A stretch of DNA of 64,000 nt, from contig PMUI01000086.1 of the NCBI GenBank assembly GCA_003166955.1, forward strand, positions 1 through 64,000, given 5' to 3'. Made by a program: the position numbers and the translations under genes. Below, piece after piece: positions 34,946 to 42,736 of this stretch (positions are counted from its first letter, which is position 1; every line of letters begins with the position of its first letter). The notes under the pieces are model-generated. The model had not been told where the DNA came from, searched no databases, and saw only the letters and a list, made by a program, of their open reading frames with translations. This stretch comes from Acidobacterium sp. Its GTDB lineage: Bacteria > Acidobacteriota > Terriglobia > Terriglobales > Acidobacteriaceae.

Positions 34946-35578
34946 TCATCGCTGATCCTGCGGAGGAACTGACGGCTGCTGCGGAGCCCGTTGAACCCCG
35001 CGTCCATTAGCCGCGCAGCGGTGGCAGACCCAGTCGCCGAACTTCGCGTAGTCGGCATCGTTCAGCTCCCGCCTGACCTGCGCCATTGCCTCCTCGAGAA
35101 TGTCATCACGTTGCTTCATCAAGTCATCGAGCCTGGCTCGCTTTGCCGGCGAGCAGTCACGTGGGCATCCCTGCTGTTCGGTGTTAAAGCTGACTTCTAC
35201 CGTATGGAGTTGCTCGTAGGCTATGAGCGCGATGTTGCGGAGCGGCTGCTCCTCGGTGTCCGAGATGCCGATGTGCTTCGTGTACTGCTGCGGGGCGGGA
35301 ATCTTCTCCTTGCCTTCGGATACCGCCTCCCTAATCGCGTTGTCTTCCCGCCCAACCCGCATGACCCAGCCGTAGTAGTCACTGGGAGAGGGTGAGTAGG
35401 TGTACGGACCAATCTCTCTCTGGCTGGCGGCGTTCCCGTTGGGCCGCTGAGCAGACGAAGAACCAGATTCGGATTGCGGCTCAGGGTTTTGGGCCCGTAG
35501 GCCCGGTATAGCAACGAGCAGGCAGCCAGCCAGCAGCCCGACGATAAGCGTCGATCCGCGCCAGAGTGGAATAATCAC
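34946..35578 (-). CDS. Secreted protein of unknown function
   Basis: This 210-residue protein starts at GTG with GGGGAG about 8 bp upstream and has a signal peptide (about 1-29). After a Ser/Gln/Asn-rich linker comes a helical domain (about 60-190) with three Cys-containing segments: GCPRDCSPAKRARLDDL and WVCHRC. The C-terminal tail is Pro/Gln-rich. The CPRDC and CHRC pairs might form disulfides or bind a metal. I do not recognise the family. The two neighbouring small secreted genes lie on the same strand, but gaps are over 200 bp. Confidence 0.6.
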   Translation of the reverse strand: MIIPLWRGSTLIVGLLAGCLLVAIPGLRAQNPEPQSESGSSSAQRPNGNAASQREIGPYTYSPSPSDYYGWVMRVGREDNAIREAVSEGKEKIPAPQQYTKHIGISDTEEQPLRNIALIAYEQLHTVEVSFNTEQQGCPRDCSPAKRARLDDLMKQRDDILEEAMAQVRRELNDADYAKFGDWVCHRCAANGRGVQRAPQQPSVPPQDQR

Positions 35579-35922
35579 GGACAGTCTCCCCTTTCAATAC
35601 AGTGAACGCCCCGACGTAAGAGTCGTCATTCGAGCCAGAGTGTTCTTGTTCGGACGAACCTAGCTGATCATTTGTGGTCCGTCTCTACCATTCCTCGATT
35701 GAGGTAGTTACCAGAAGCATGGGAATGCACTCATTGAGAGAGATTCTGGCTTTGCCGCGTGGACGGCGGGAGGCGTTCTCGGTGATGAATGGTGCAGTGA
35801 ACGCGTGGTAGACCTGCGGAAACATTTGCTGTTTCTGCGAGGTTCACAGTGAACTGAAATCCTCGGCATCCGGCGCGAGTGGCTGGCTGACTCGACCTCA
35901 CGGGCTCAGAGGGCTTGGCGAC
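35579..35922. other. Intergenic, no gene recognised
   Basis: No frame here has a recognisable family or good ribosome site. Base composition is less GC-rich than the flanking genes. No hairpin with a T tract was seen. Confidence 0.5.
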
Positions 35923-36288
35923 CTACTGCGCCTGCTTGAAGAACTTCTCTCCGGCGACCGTAATGGTTGTCTGATTGATATAAACGATGCTCCAGCGAAT
36001 GTGCCCGGGCTTAAGAGGCATTGGGTATTGGAGGTCCAGAATCCCTCCTCTTGCCGAGGCCTGCCACCTGCAGGTGCCGGAGTAAAGGACCTTGCCTTTG
36101 TTGGTGAATCCGCAAGTGCCGCTTTGCTCGACCACCAGCGTGTTGACCTTGGCCTGATTGGCCCAGTATCCAATCGGCGCCGCCGCGCCCTGCGCCCTGG
36201 CGGTCTGGCTGCTCATCACGCCCAGCATCATGCATGCAAAAGCCAGGGAAAGTGCACTCGAAGAGAAGGACCTGCGAACGCTTTTCAT
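35923..36288 (-). CDS. Small secreted protein, unknown
   Basis: This 121-residue protein begins at the ATG at 36288 (GGAGG 11 bp upstream) with a signal peptide (about 1-32, ending TARAQ). The mature region, about 88 residues, has a Cys pair (SGTCGFTNKGKVLYSGTCRW) that probably forms a disulfide and a C-terminal beta segment VYINQTTITVAGEKFF. An earlier in-frame start is open but spoils the signal peptide. I do not recognise a family. Confidence 0.6.
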   Translation of the reverse strand: MKSVRRSFSSSALSLAFACMMLGVMSSQTARAQGAAAPIGYWANQAKVNTLVVEQSGTCGFTNKGKVLYSGTCRWQASARGGILDLQYPMPLKPGHIRWSIVYINQTTITVAGEKFFKQAQ

Positions 36289-36689
36289 TTTCTGAATAGC
36301 CTCCGTTGCGGTTGATGAAACCTGCATAGGTGGGGAGGGGGAATTGTGATGCGAATTTAACACGACAAGGCGGTCCAACGTGGGCATTTAAAGAGAATCA
36401 TGGAGGACGTGGCCCGAACTGATCGAAGCAAGAAAGTGCGGCAGGCTGCCGATTATTAGCGCCGTTCGGGCTGCCGCTACACCTCTCGACCTCTCGACGT
36501 CCCTGAGTGACCACGAGTTCCGGCTGGGTTGTTTGAATGCTAAGTCAGTGAGGAGCGCGTGGTGTTGCATAGGCTGAACTCAGCGGAGACGCTGATTCAG
36601 ATACGGAAGCATGGGCCCGACTTGAGCCGGACCTGGATAACGCCGGTTTCGAGCATAATGGAACGCCGCTTCTTCCCCGGGGCGAATGC
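36289..36689. other. Intergenic, no gene recognised
   Basis: The region between the small secreted gene and the membrane protein gene contains only short unsupported frames. A C/T-rich segment near 36480-36500 shows CTCTCGACCTCTCGACG, a short direct repeat. Confidence 0.45.
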
Positions 36690-37760
36690 TCAGACCGTTC
36701 CTGGTGCGTTCACCGCGGCAGCTGGCGGCGGAAAGAGAATGTCGCCGAGCGGCTGGTAACGGCCGCCGTAGAAGAGCAGCGCGTACTGGCGGACCGCGGT
36801 GCTGAGTGGCCCACCGACAGCGATCCAGACCAGCAGCGCGATGGCGAAGGCTACCACGCCAAGCAGGACCTCGATAAAAATCCCGATGATGGCGGCTGCG
36901 CCTGTCGCATCGGAGAAGGCGGCGTGGATTCCGAACTCGACGGCGACAACAGCAAGGCCACAAATGATCGCTGGAATGATCAGGACGACGACGAGCGCGA
37001 TCACAGCGACGATCGGCAGCAGAACGCGCAGCAGAGCGTAGACAAAGAAGGCGCCTTTTTCTCGCCGGATGCGAGCCCACACCGCGGTCCACGCCTGGCC
37101 GGCGGTTGCATTCTGGAGCGCGTAGTGGGGCAGCATGAGATCGCGAAGAATCAGGTCGACGGCGATCCCGAGGAGCACGATCAGAAAGATGATCGGAATC
37201 AGGGGCAGGACGAGAGCGAAGATCGCTCCGAGACTGGGATGGCCGCCCGCGGCCACGTTCCGAAACAGTCCCCAAAACGCCGCCGCGAACGGGATTGCGA
37301 TCAGCACCAACAGCAGGAGAAAGCAGAGCCCCACGACAAAGTTCAGCCAGAAGAAGCGCGTGGCCTGGGTGCGGTAAAGATGCCAGCCTGGCCGAATCTC
37401 TTTGATGTTGTGGATCAGACAATGAAAGTACGCGAATCGCAGCCGGGTGATCAGGTAATAGAGGAAGAAGCAGAGCAGGATCACTAACAGCGACATCGCC
37501 ACAGCCGCGGCGATCCTTTCGGGCGTGAAGGTGAAGGGCGAATACGAATAGCCCAAGGAGTGGAATTTGGATCCGTGGTTCGAGGAGGAGTGGCGACCGC
37601 CGAAGTTCGAGTAATTGAAACTTCCCCCGGAGCCTCCCTCGGTAAGCAGTGCAACCAGGCACAGCTTGAGATAGGTGCCCCAGCGGAACGGCCTGAAGAG
37701 GAACGCTCTGGTTCGTTGAATAGCGGGAGAAATGGCATCGGAGGCAGAGATGGCGTACAT
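36690..37760 (-). CDS. Polytopic membrane protein of unknown function
   Basis: This 356-residue protein starts at an ATG preceded by GAGGTT. It has a conserved-looking N-terminal segment SDAISPAIQRTRAFLFRPFRWGTYLKLCLVA, a Gly/Ser/His-rich loop (about 45-72) and six long hydrophobic helices (about 80-345). The layout resembles the membrane domain found in front of some glycerophosphodiester phosphodiesterases and related uncharacterised proteins, but no catalytic domain is present. No transport motif is visible. It stands alone, divergent from the repeat-rich gap to the right. Confidence 0.6.
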   Translation of the reverse strand: MYAISASDAISPAIQRTRAFLFRPFRWGTYLKLCLVALLTEGGSGGSFNYSNFGGRHSSSNHGSKFHSLGYSYSPFTFTPERIAAAVAMSLLVILLCFFLYYLITRLRFAYFHCLIHNIKEIRPGWHLYRTQATRFFWLNFVVGLCFLLLLVLIAIPFAAAFWGLFRNVAAGGHPSLGAIFALVLPLIPIIFLIVLLGIAVDLILRDLMLPHYALQNATAGQAWTAVWARIRREKGAFFVYALLRVLLPIVAVIALVVVLIIPAIICGLAVVAVEFGIHAAFSDATGAAAIIGIFIEVLLGVVAFAIALLVWIAVGGPLSTAVRQYALLFYGGRYQPLGDILFPPPAAAVNAPGTV

Positions 37761-37930
37761 AGAGAACCTCGTTGGGGAGGCCAATTTTACTGCAAAACTG
37801 GCGGATGGGAACTAAGTTTCGGGAAGGATTCGAGTACACTCGCGCGCCCGGGAAGCAGCGGCAGGAAAAGCAAGGCTCCACCGCTTTAGATTTCTTTCGG
37901 CCGCTTCGCGACCGATTCCCCTTCGGGGGG

Positions 37931-38004
37931 TCCTTCGACTGCGCGGCGGGAAGTGATGTGCACCGCTGGAAGGAGCTGTGGCGGCGCTCCGCTCAGGATG
38001 ACAG
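37931..38004 (+). repeat. TCCTTCGACTGCGC...CGCTCAGGATGACAG intergenic repeat
   Basis: The ends TCCTTCGACTGCGC and CGCTCAGGATGACAG are those of a well-known intergenic repeat type in acidobacteria and other bacteria. The middle varies and contains CACCGCTGGAAGGAGC. It lies between two genes without touching either. Confidence 0.7.
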
Positions 38005-38041
38005 ATCTAACTTGATGACAGAAATTGTTCGATGTTAGCTC

Positions 38042-38701
38042 TTATTCGGAACGGGCGAAGGCGGGGAGGCTGCGGAGGACGTCTTCGGGTTCGGGGCGGA
38101 CGCGGAAGTCGGCGTGAGCTTCGGCGTAGAGAACTTTGCCCTCGGGGGAGAGGACGTAGGTGGCGGGCACGGGGAGCTTCCAGGATTCTTCGCCATTGAC
38201 GAAGGGGATGTTGAGCAGGATGCCGCGGTAGTAGCGCTGCAGGTAGGCGGGGACGGTCCAGACCAGGCCGAACTTTTCGGCGACGGCGCAGCCCGCGTCA
38301 GTGAGGAGTGGGAAGGGGATGGCGTGCTGGCCGGCGGTGAAGTCGGACTGGCGCTGGGTTTGGGGTGAGATGCCGACGACCAGGGCGCCGCGTTCGCGGA
38401 GGGCGGGGTAGAGGTCGCGCCAGGTTTCGAGCTCGGTGACGCAGTAGGGGCACCAGCGACCGCGGAAGAAATTGACGATGAGGGGGCCGAGGGCAAGCAG
38501 GTCGGTGGAGCGGACGATTTTGCCGGAGAAGTCGGGCAGGGCGAAGCTGGGGGCGGTGGCGCCGGCGGGGAGGATGCGGTCTTCGATGCCGGTGCGGAAG
38601 AGCTCCTCGATGGAGCGCTCGCCGATGGCGAGGCGTTCGGGCTGGACCAGGTTGCGGGTCTGGGCGGTGATCTCGTCGAGCTGGTCCTGGAGGTGCGGCA
38701 T
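38042..38701 (-). CDS. Peroxiredoxin-like AhpC/TSA protein
   Basis: This 219-residue thioredoxin-fold protein has a helical N-terminal extension (about 1-45), then PAGATAPSFALPDFSGK and the active-site segment FFRGRWCPYCVTELETW at about 78-94. The peroxidatic Cys of AhpC proteins is in this place, but here it is followed by a second Cys to give CPYC, as in peroxiredoxin-like/thioredoxin-like reductants. It probably reduces peroxides or disulfides in the cytoplasm. It is divergent from the secreted protein at 38835 and shows no operon partner. Confidence 0.87.
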   Translation of the reverse strand: MPHLQDQLDEITAQTRNLVQPERLAIGERSIEELFRTGIEDRILPAGATAPSFALPDFSGKIVRSTDLLALGPLIVNFFRGRWCPYCVTELETWRDLYPALRERGALVVGISPQTQRQSDFTAGQHAIPFPLLTDAGCAVAEKFGLVWTVPAYLQRYYRGILLNIPFVNGEESWKLPVPATYVLSPEGKVLYAEAHADFRVRPEPEDVLRSLPAFARSE

Positions 38702-38834
38702 ACGTCTTCAGTGTAATCGCGGAGTTGCGTTCCGATGCTGTGAAATGGCGGGAGCGTATTACGATGGTGGGCGGATGAGCACTCCATCGTGTCAACGTCG
38801 GACACGCCGGAGATCCGGAAGAAAGGGGACGAAG

Positions 38835-39710
38835 ATGACGATGCGGAGATTGCGGAGTGTGCAGTGGGCGGGATTGGCGGTTCTGCTGTGCGGGTTGGCC
38901 TCGGTATGGGGCCAGGCGCCGGGCTATACGCCGGTCACGGTGGTGGTGACGGATGCGTCGGGCGCGGCGATTCCGGGGGCGGAGATTCGCGTGACGCCCG
39001 GGAGCCCTGCGGGAGACCATCTCATCACGGACGAGCATGGGCGCGTCCAGCTGGGGATGCCGGCGGGGAAATACCAGGTGCAGGTGTCGGCTCAGGGATT
39101 CATGCCGAACAAGGGGGATCTGGTGGTGGCGGATAAGCCCCAGACGCTGACGGTGACGCTGGCAGTGGGGCAGAGTGGTGGACCCGCGGTGACTCCGGAC
39201 CCCGCTCCGATGCAGCCGAGCGCGGTGCCGCTGGAGTCGACGGTGGAGAAACCGCACGCAGAGGGCGCGAGCGAGCCGGCGCCGGCGGTGGTTCTGACGA
39301 TTATCGGGACAGGCGGGCTGCGCGGGGTTTTTACGCCGGCAACGCTGCAGTCGTATCCGCAGCAGACGGTGACGATTTTCGATCATCACACCAACAAGCA
39401 GGAGACCTACTCCGGCGTGCCGCTGGTGGATCTGCTGGCGAAGCTGGGCGTGGCGCGGGGGAAGGACCTGATGGGCAAGGCGCTGGCGCAGTACGTGGTG
39501 GCGACGGGGTCGGACGGGTACAAGTCGGTGGTGGCGCTGGGCGAAGTGGATCCGGAGTTTCATCCTGGCGTGGTGCTGGTGGCCGATGCGATGGACGGCA
39601 AGCCCCTCGATGCGAAGGTGGGGCCGTTCCGGCTGGTGGTGACAGAGGATAAGAGGCCGGCGCGGAGCGTGCGGAATCTGGTGCGGATTGAGGTGCGGAC
39701 GGCGGAGTGA
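38835..39710 (+). CDS. Secreted protein with carboxypeptidase-regulatory and molybdopterin-oxidoreductase-like domains
   Basis: This 291-residue protein has a signal peptide (about 1-26), then a carboxypeptidase-regulatory-like Ig fold (about 30-115: VTVVVTDASGAAIPGAEIRV, ITDEHGRVQLGMPAGKYQV). After a Pro/Ala-rich linker comes a domain (about 155-290) resembling part of the molybdopterin-dependent (sulfite oxidase-like) fold: VPLVDLLAKLGV, YVVATGSDGYKSVVALGEVDPEF and VGPFRLVVTEDKRPARSVRNL. The Cys that binds Mo in true sulfite oxidases is not seen, so this may be a cofactor-free binding module. AAGGGGAC precedes the start. Confidence 0.72.
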   Translation: MTMRRLRSVQWAGLAVLLCGLASVWGQAPGYTPVTVVVTDASGAAIPGAEIRVTPGSPAGDHLITDEHGRVQLGMPAGKYQVQVSAQGFMPNKGDLVVADKPQTLTVTLAVGQSGGPAVTPDPAPMQPSAVPLESTVEKPHAEGASEPAPAVVLTIIGTGGLRGVFTPATLQSYPQQTVTIFDHHTNKQETYSGVPLVDLLAKLGVARGKDLMGKALAQYVVATGSDGYKSVVALGEVDPEFHPGVVLVADAMDGKPLDAKVGPFRLVVTEDKRPARSVRNLVRIEVRTAE

Positions 39711-39717
39711 TCAAACC

Positions 39718-39801
39718 GGCGTTCAGCGTTCGGCCCATTCGACGCGGTCGCTCGCCGATGCGAGCGACCTTGCTCAGGGCAGGCTGTTCGGCGTTCAGAA
39801 A
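39718..39801 (+). repeat. GCGTTCAGC...CTCAGGG repeat at a gene start
   Basis: The repeat starts GCGTTCAGCGTTCGGCCCATTCGA, has the inner hairpin GGTCGCTCGC-CGAT-GCGAGCGACC (39746-39769), then TTGCTCAGGGCAGGCTGTTCGGCGTTCAG. It lies 8 bp after the previous stop codon and covers the first codons of the next gene. Confidence 0.75.
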
Positions 39802-40453
39802 AGCGGCGAGGGGTTGGGTGGTGGCTGTTGCGGTTGCGATGGCGGGTTGGGCCCTGCCGGGGGTGGTTGCGGCGCAGGGTGCTGGGCAGAACCTGGGGTC
39901 GGGCGCGCCCGTTCCGAAAGCGCTGGCTCCGTATACGACGTGCGTGTTTACGGATGGACTGCGGGTGATGGAGGTCGATCCGCTGGAGCCGGGGGTGACG
40001 TCGCGGCCGGTGGAGACGGCTGCGGGAGTGCAGCGCATTGATGTAGAGGCAGGGGCGCGGGTGATGTTCGCGTATCCGCTGACTGATTTTTTCGCGAATG
40101 CGAAGGTGGAGATGCTGCCGGCGGCGAATTATGCGGAGCTGAAGAAGGCGCTCGTCTCCAATCTGCATTATCTGGAGGCGGAGCGGGGCGGTCCGATGCC
40201 GGCGCGGGCGCTGCCGGTGGGTCTGCACGGGTTTGAGGTGCATGGCAACGATCGGCAGAAGCTCGAGGGCAATGTGCTGGGGATGTATCTGCTGTTTGAC
40301 GATAGCGCGCACGTGGCGACGACGGTTTATTTCCTGAACCAGCAGGCGTGGCAGCGGAAGTTCCAGACGATGGATGAGTACGGGCGGCTGCGGGACAGTT
40401 TTCTGCGGAATTACACCGGGTGCGTGCGGGAGAACCAGGGGCTGGGGAAGTAG
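39758..40453 (+). CDS. Secreted protein of unknown function
   Basis: Using the ATG at 39758, the protein has 231 residues: a basic leader (RATLLRAGCSAFRKAARG), a hydrophobic core (VVAVAVAMAGWALPGV) and a cleavage region VAAQG. The leader up to about residue 15 is encoded by the repeat at 39718-39801. GTG codons at 39818-39823, preceded by GAGGGG, could instead start a shorter form, but that would lack the positive n-region. The mature part is about 190 residues with two Cys (TTCVF and TGCVR) and no recognised domain. It may be co-transcribed with the gene upstream. Confidence 0.65.
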   Translation: MRATLLRAGCSAFRKAARGWVVAVAVAMAGWALPGVVAAQGAGQNLGSGAPVPKALAPYTTCVFTDGLRVMEVDPLEPGVTSRPVETAAGVQRIDVEAGARVMFAYPLTDFFANAKVEMLPAANYAELKKALVSNLHYLEAERGGPMPARALPVGLHGFEVHGNDRQKLEGNVLGMYLLFDDSAHVATTVYFLNQQAWQRKFQTMDEYGRLRDSFLRNYTGCVRENQGLGK

Positions 40454-40505
40454 GCGGGGCTGGAGTCGATCGTGATCATTCGCTGGGCGCAGAGCCCGGC
40501 GTTTT

Positions 40506-40991
40506 TTATTCGAACTGGTTCAGGTCGGTGTCGGGCGCGGGGTGGCCGAGGGTGCGGCACATGGCGACGATCTGGCCCTTGTGGTGGAAGGCGTGGGTGA
40601 GGAGGTGGTGGAGGATGAGCGCGGGCGTGCGGACCGCGGTGTCTCCATCGGAGAAGTGAAGTTGCATGTTCCCGTTGAGGTGCTGTTCGCTGAGGCGTGA
40701 CAGATAATTCTGCGTCTTGAGGCTGACGGTGCGCTGGAGGGTCCGGGCGTGGGAGACGGTGGGGTGGTCGGCGGGGTCTTCGTCCTCGACAAGGAGCGCC
40801 TGGAGAGTGCGGATCCAGAAGGCTTCGCAGTTGAGGATGTGGATCACCTGGGTGCGGAGGGTAGGGAAGCCGAAGCCGGGGACTTCTTTTGTGTAGTCGG
40901 TGGGAGGGAGCATCGCGAGGTGATCGAGCAGGAGAGTGAGGCTGGCGTGGGTCCAGGTGTGAAATTTGCGAATACCGGCGAGGGTGAACAC
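40506..40991 (-). CDS. DinB-family protein
   Basis: This 161-residue four-helix protein starts at a GTG with GGAGG 3 bp upstream. His residues in the DinB-like metal positions are visible: QVIHILNCEAFWI at about residue 50 and HHLLTHAFHHKGQIVAM at about 127-143; HHKGQ is a hallmark of the DinB/YfiT fold. Members act as metal-dependent thiol transferases or hydrolases; the substrate cannot be assigned here. It follows the UbiD gene on the same strand after a repeat. Confidence 0.85.
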   Translation of the reverse strand: MFTLAGIRKFHTWTHASLTLLLDHLAMLPPTDYTKEVPGFGFPTLRTQVIHILNCEAFWIRTLQALLVEDEDPADHPTVSHARTLQRTVSLKTQNYLSRLSEQHLNGNMQLHFSDGDTAVRTPALILHHLLTHAFHHKGQIVAMCRTLGHPAPDTDLNQFE

Positions 40992-41040
40992 GGGCCTCCG
41001 TTGGGTTCTGATTCATGTTAGCCCCAACTTAATTGAACGA

Positions 41041-41087
41041 CCCCACCCTGGCGCGCGAAAAGCCGCGCACCAGAATGGGGCACCCGG
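41041..41087. repeat. CCCCACCCTGG...CCAGAATGGGG hairpin repeat
   Basis: CCCCACCCTGG and CCAGAATGGGG are near-complementary arms around GCGCGC...CGCGC, followed by CACCCGG. It begins 4 bp after the UbiD stop codon. A second copy sits 8 bp after the trmFO stop at 51772. Confidence 0.75.
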
Positions 41088-41090
41088 TTC

Positions 41091-42671
41091 TTACTCGAGG
41101 CCGAGTTTCTTCCAGAGTGCGTTGATGCGGGATTTTGTCACAGTGTCCATTACAATTTCTTTCGGCCAGGGGCGATTGAAGCCTTCGGCGGGCCATTTGC
41201 GGGTTGCGTCGATGCCCATTTTGCTGCCGTAGTTGGGCAGGCGCGAGGCGTGGTCTAGGGAATCGATCGGCCCGAGGGTGAACTGGATGTCGCGCTCCGG
41301 GTCGATGTGGTTGGCGACGCGGAGGGTGACTTCGGCCAGGTTCTGTACGTCGCAATCTTCGTCGACAACGATGATGCATTTGGTGAACATGGCCTGGCCC
41401 ATGGCCCAGATGCCGTTCATGACCTTGCGCGCGTGGCCCGCGTAGCTTTTGCGGATGGACACGATCATGAGATTGTGGAAGACGGCTTCGATGGGGAGAT
41501 TGATGTCGACGATTTCCGGCAGCGTGAGGCGGAAGAGCGGGAGGAAGATACGCTCGACGGCTTTGCCCATCCACGCGTCCTCTTGCGGCGGTTTGCCGAC
41601 GATGGTCGCGGAGTAGATGGGGTCCTTGCGATGGGTGATGCAGGTGAGGTGGAAGACGGGATAGTCCTCGGCGGCGGTGTAGAAGCCGGTGTGATCGCCG
41701 AAGGGGCCTTCGGGGCGGAGTTCGTCGAGGGAGACGTAGCCTTCGAGGATGATTTCGGCGTGGGCTGGGACTTCGAGGTCGACAGTCTCGCACTTCACCA
41801 GCTCGAGCGGTTCTTCGCGGAGAAAGCCTGCGATGAGGAACTCTTCGACTTCAGGCGGCGCGGGAACGATGGCGGAGAAGGTGGTGGCGGGGTCGGTGCC
41901 GATGGCTACGGCTACTTCTAATTTGTTGTTCGCGATGTTGCCGGGGGCGATGTTCATCGTGCCGCCGGCAGTTTCGGCCATCGTCTCAACCCGCGAAGAT
42001 GCATCGCCCGCTACGGCGCGCAGCCGATCGCGGAGATGCTCGGCGGCGTTTTTCTGGCGTTGCCAGTGCATGCCGGTGGTTTGGCCGTCGTAGACCTGCA
42101 TGCGGTACATGCCCATGTTGCGCTTGCCGGTGCGGGGGTCGCGCGTGACGACGCAGGGCAGGGTGATGAAGCGGCCGCCGTCGAGGGGCCAGCACTGCAG
42201 GATGGGGAACTGGTCGAGGGAGAAGTTGTCGCGGAGGATGACTTCTTTACAGGACGCGTCTTTGGCGGAGATAGTTTTGGGGAAGGCGTTGCCGATGGCC
42301 GCGAGGTGCGGCAGCATTTTAAGTTTTTCGAGGAGCCCTTCGGGAGATTTGATTTCGAGGAGGGCGCGGATGCGGCTGGCGATCTCATCAAGGGAGCCCG
42401 AGTCGGGATCGAGGCCGAGGGCGAGCTTCATGCGGCGTTCGCTGCCGAACTGATTCATGAGGACGCGCGCGCCGGGATGACCCGTGATGTTTTCGAAGAG
42501 TAGAGCGGGGCCGCCGGGCTTCGCTTTCGCGTTGCGGTCGAAGCCGGATTTCGAGACACGGTCCGTGATTTCCGCGATTTCGAGGACGGGGTCTACTTCT
42601 TCGCGGATGTGGCGGAGCTCGCCGGCTTTGTCGAGGACTTTGATCCAGTCTCTGAGGTCGTCGCAGGGCAG
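41091..42671 (-). CDS. UbiD-family (menaquinone biosynthesis-type) decarboxylase
   Basis: This 526-residue protein matches UbiD decarboxylases that use prenylated FMN. Visible are LRDWIKVLDKAGELRHIREEVDPVLEI at the N-terminus, VSIRKSYAGHARKVMNGIW, VVDEDCDVQNLAEV and GSKMGIDATRKWP near the C-terminus. The conserved N-terminal part (about 70 residues) lies upstream of the first ATG at 42458, and no ATG, GTG or TTG occurs before the in-frame stop at 42704. The best start is CTG at 42671, with GGAGAG 7 bp upstream. It likely removes a carboxyl from an aromatic quinone precursor. It follows the efflux operon by 65 bp. Confidence 0.85.
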   Translation of the reverse strand: MPCDDLRDWIKVLDKAGELRHIREEVDPVLEIAEITDRVSKSGFDRNAKAKPGGPALLFENITGHPGARVLMNQFGSERRMKLALGLDPDSGSLDEIASRIRALLEIKSPEGLLEKLKMLPHLAAIGNAFPKTISAKDASCKEVILRDNFSLDQFPILQCWPLDGGRFITLPCVVTRDPRTGKRNMGMYRMQVYDGQTTGMHWQRQKNAAEHLRDRLRAVAGDASSRVETMAETAGGTMNIAPGNIANNKLEVAVAIGTDPATTFSAIVPAPPEVEEFLIAGFLREEPLELVKCETVDLEVPAHAEIILEGYVSLDELRPEGPFGDHTGFYTAAEDYPVFHLTCITHRKDPIYSATIVGKPPQEDAWMGKAVERIFLPLFRLTLPEIVDINLPIEAVFHNLMIVSIRKSYAGHARKVMNGIWAMGQAMFTKCIIVVDEDCDVQNLAEVTLRVANHIDPERDIQFTLGPIDSLDHASRLPNYGSKMGIDATRKWPAEGFNRPWPKEIVMDTVTKSRINALWKKLGLE

Positions 42672-42736
42672 GGATGTCTCTCCGGTGTGGGGTCGATTCC
42701 ACTATAGAACGTTGGAGAGGACGCGGGCGGCGCTGT

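Noticed and set aside
36000-38000. A replication origin or terminus at the composition switch
   Set aside because: No dnaA, DnaA-box cluster or dif-like site was recognised; the composition change alone is not enough.
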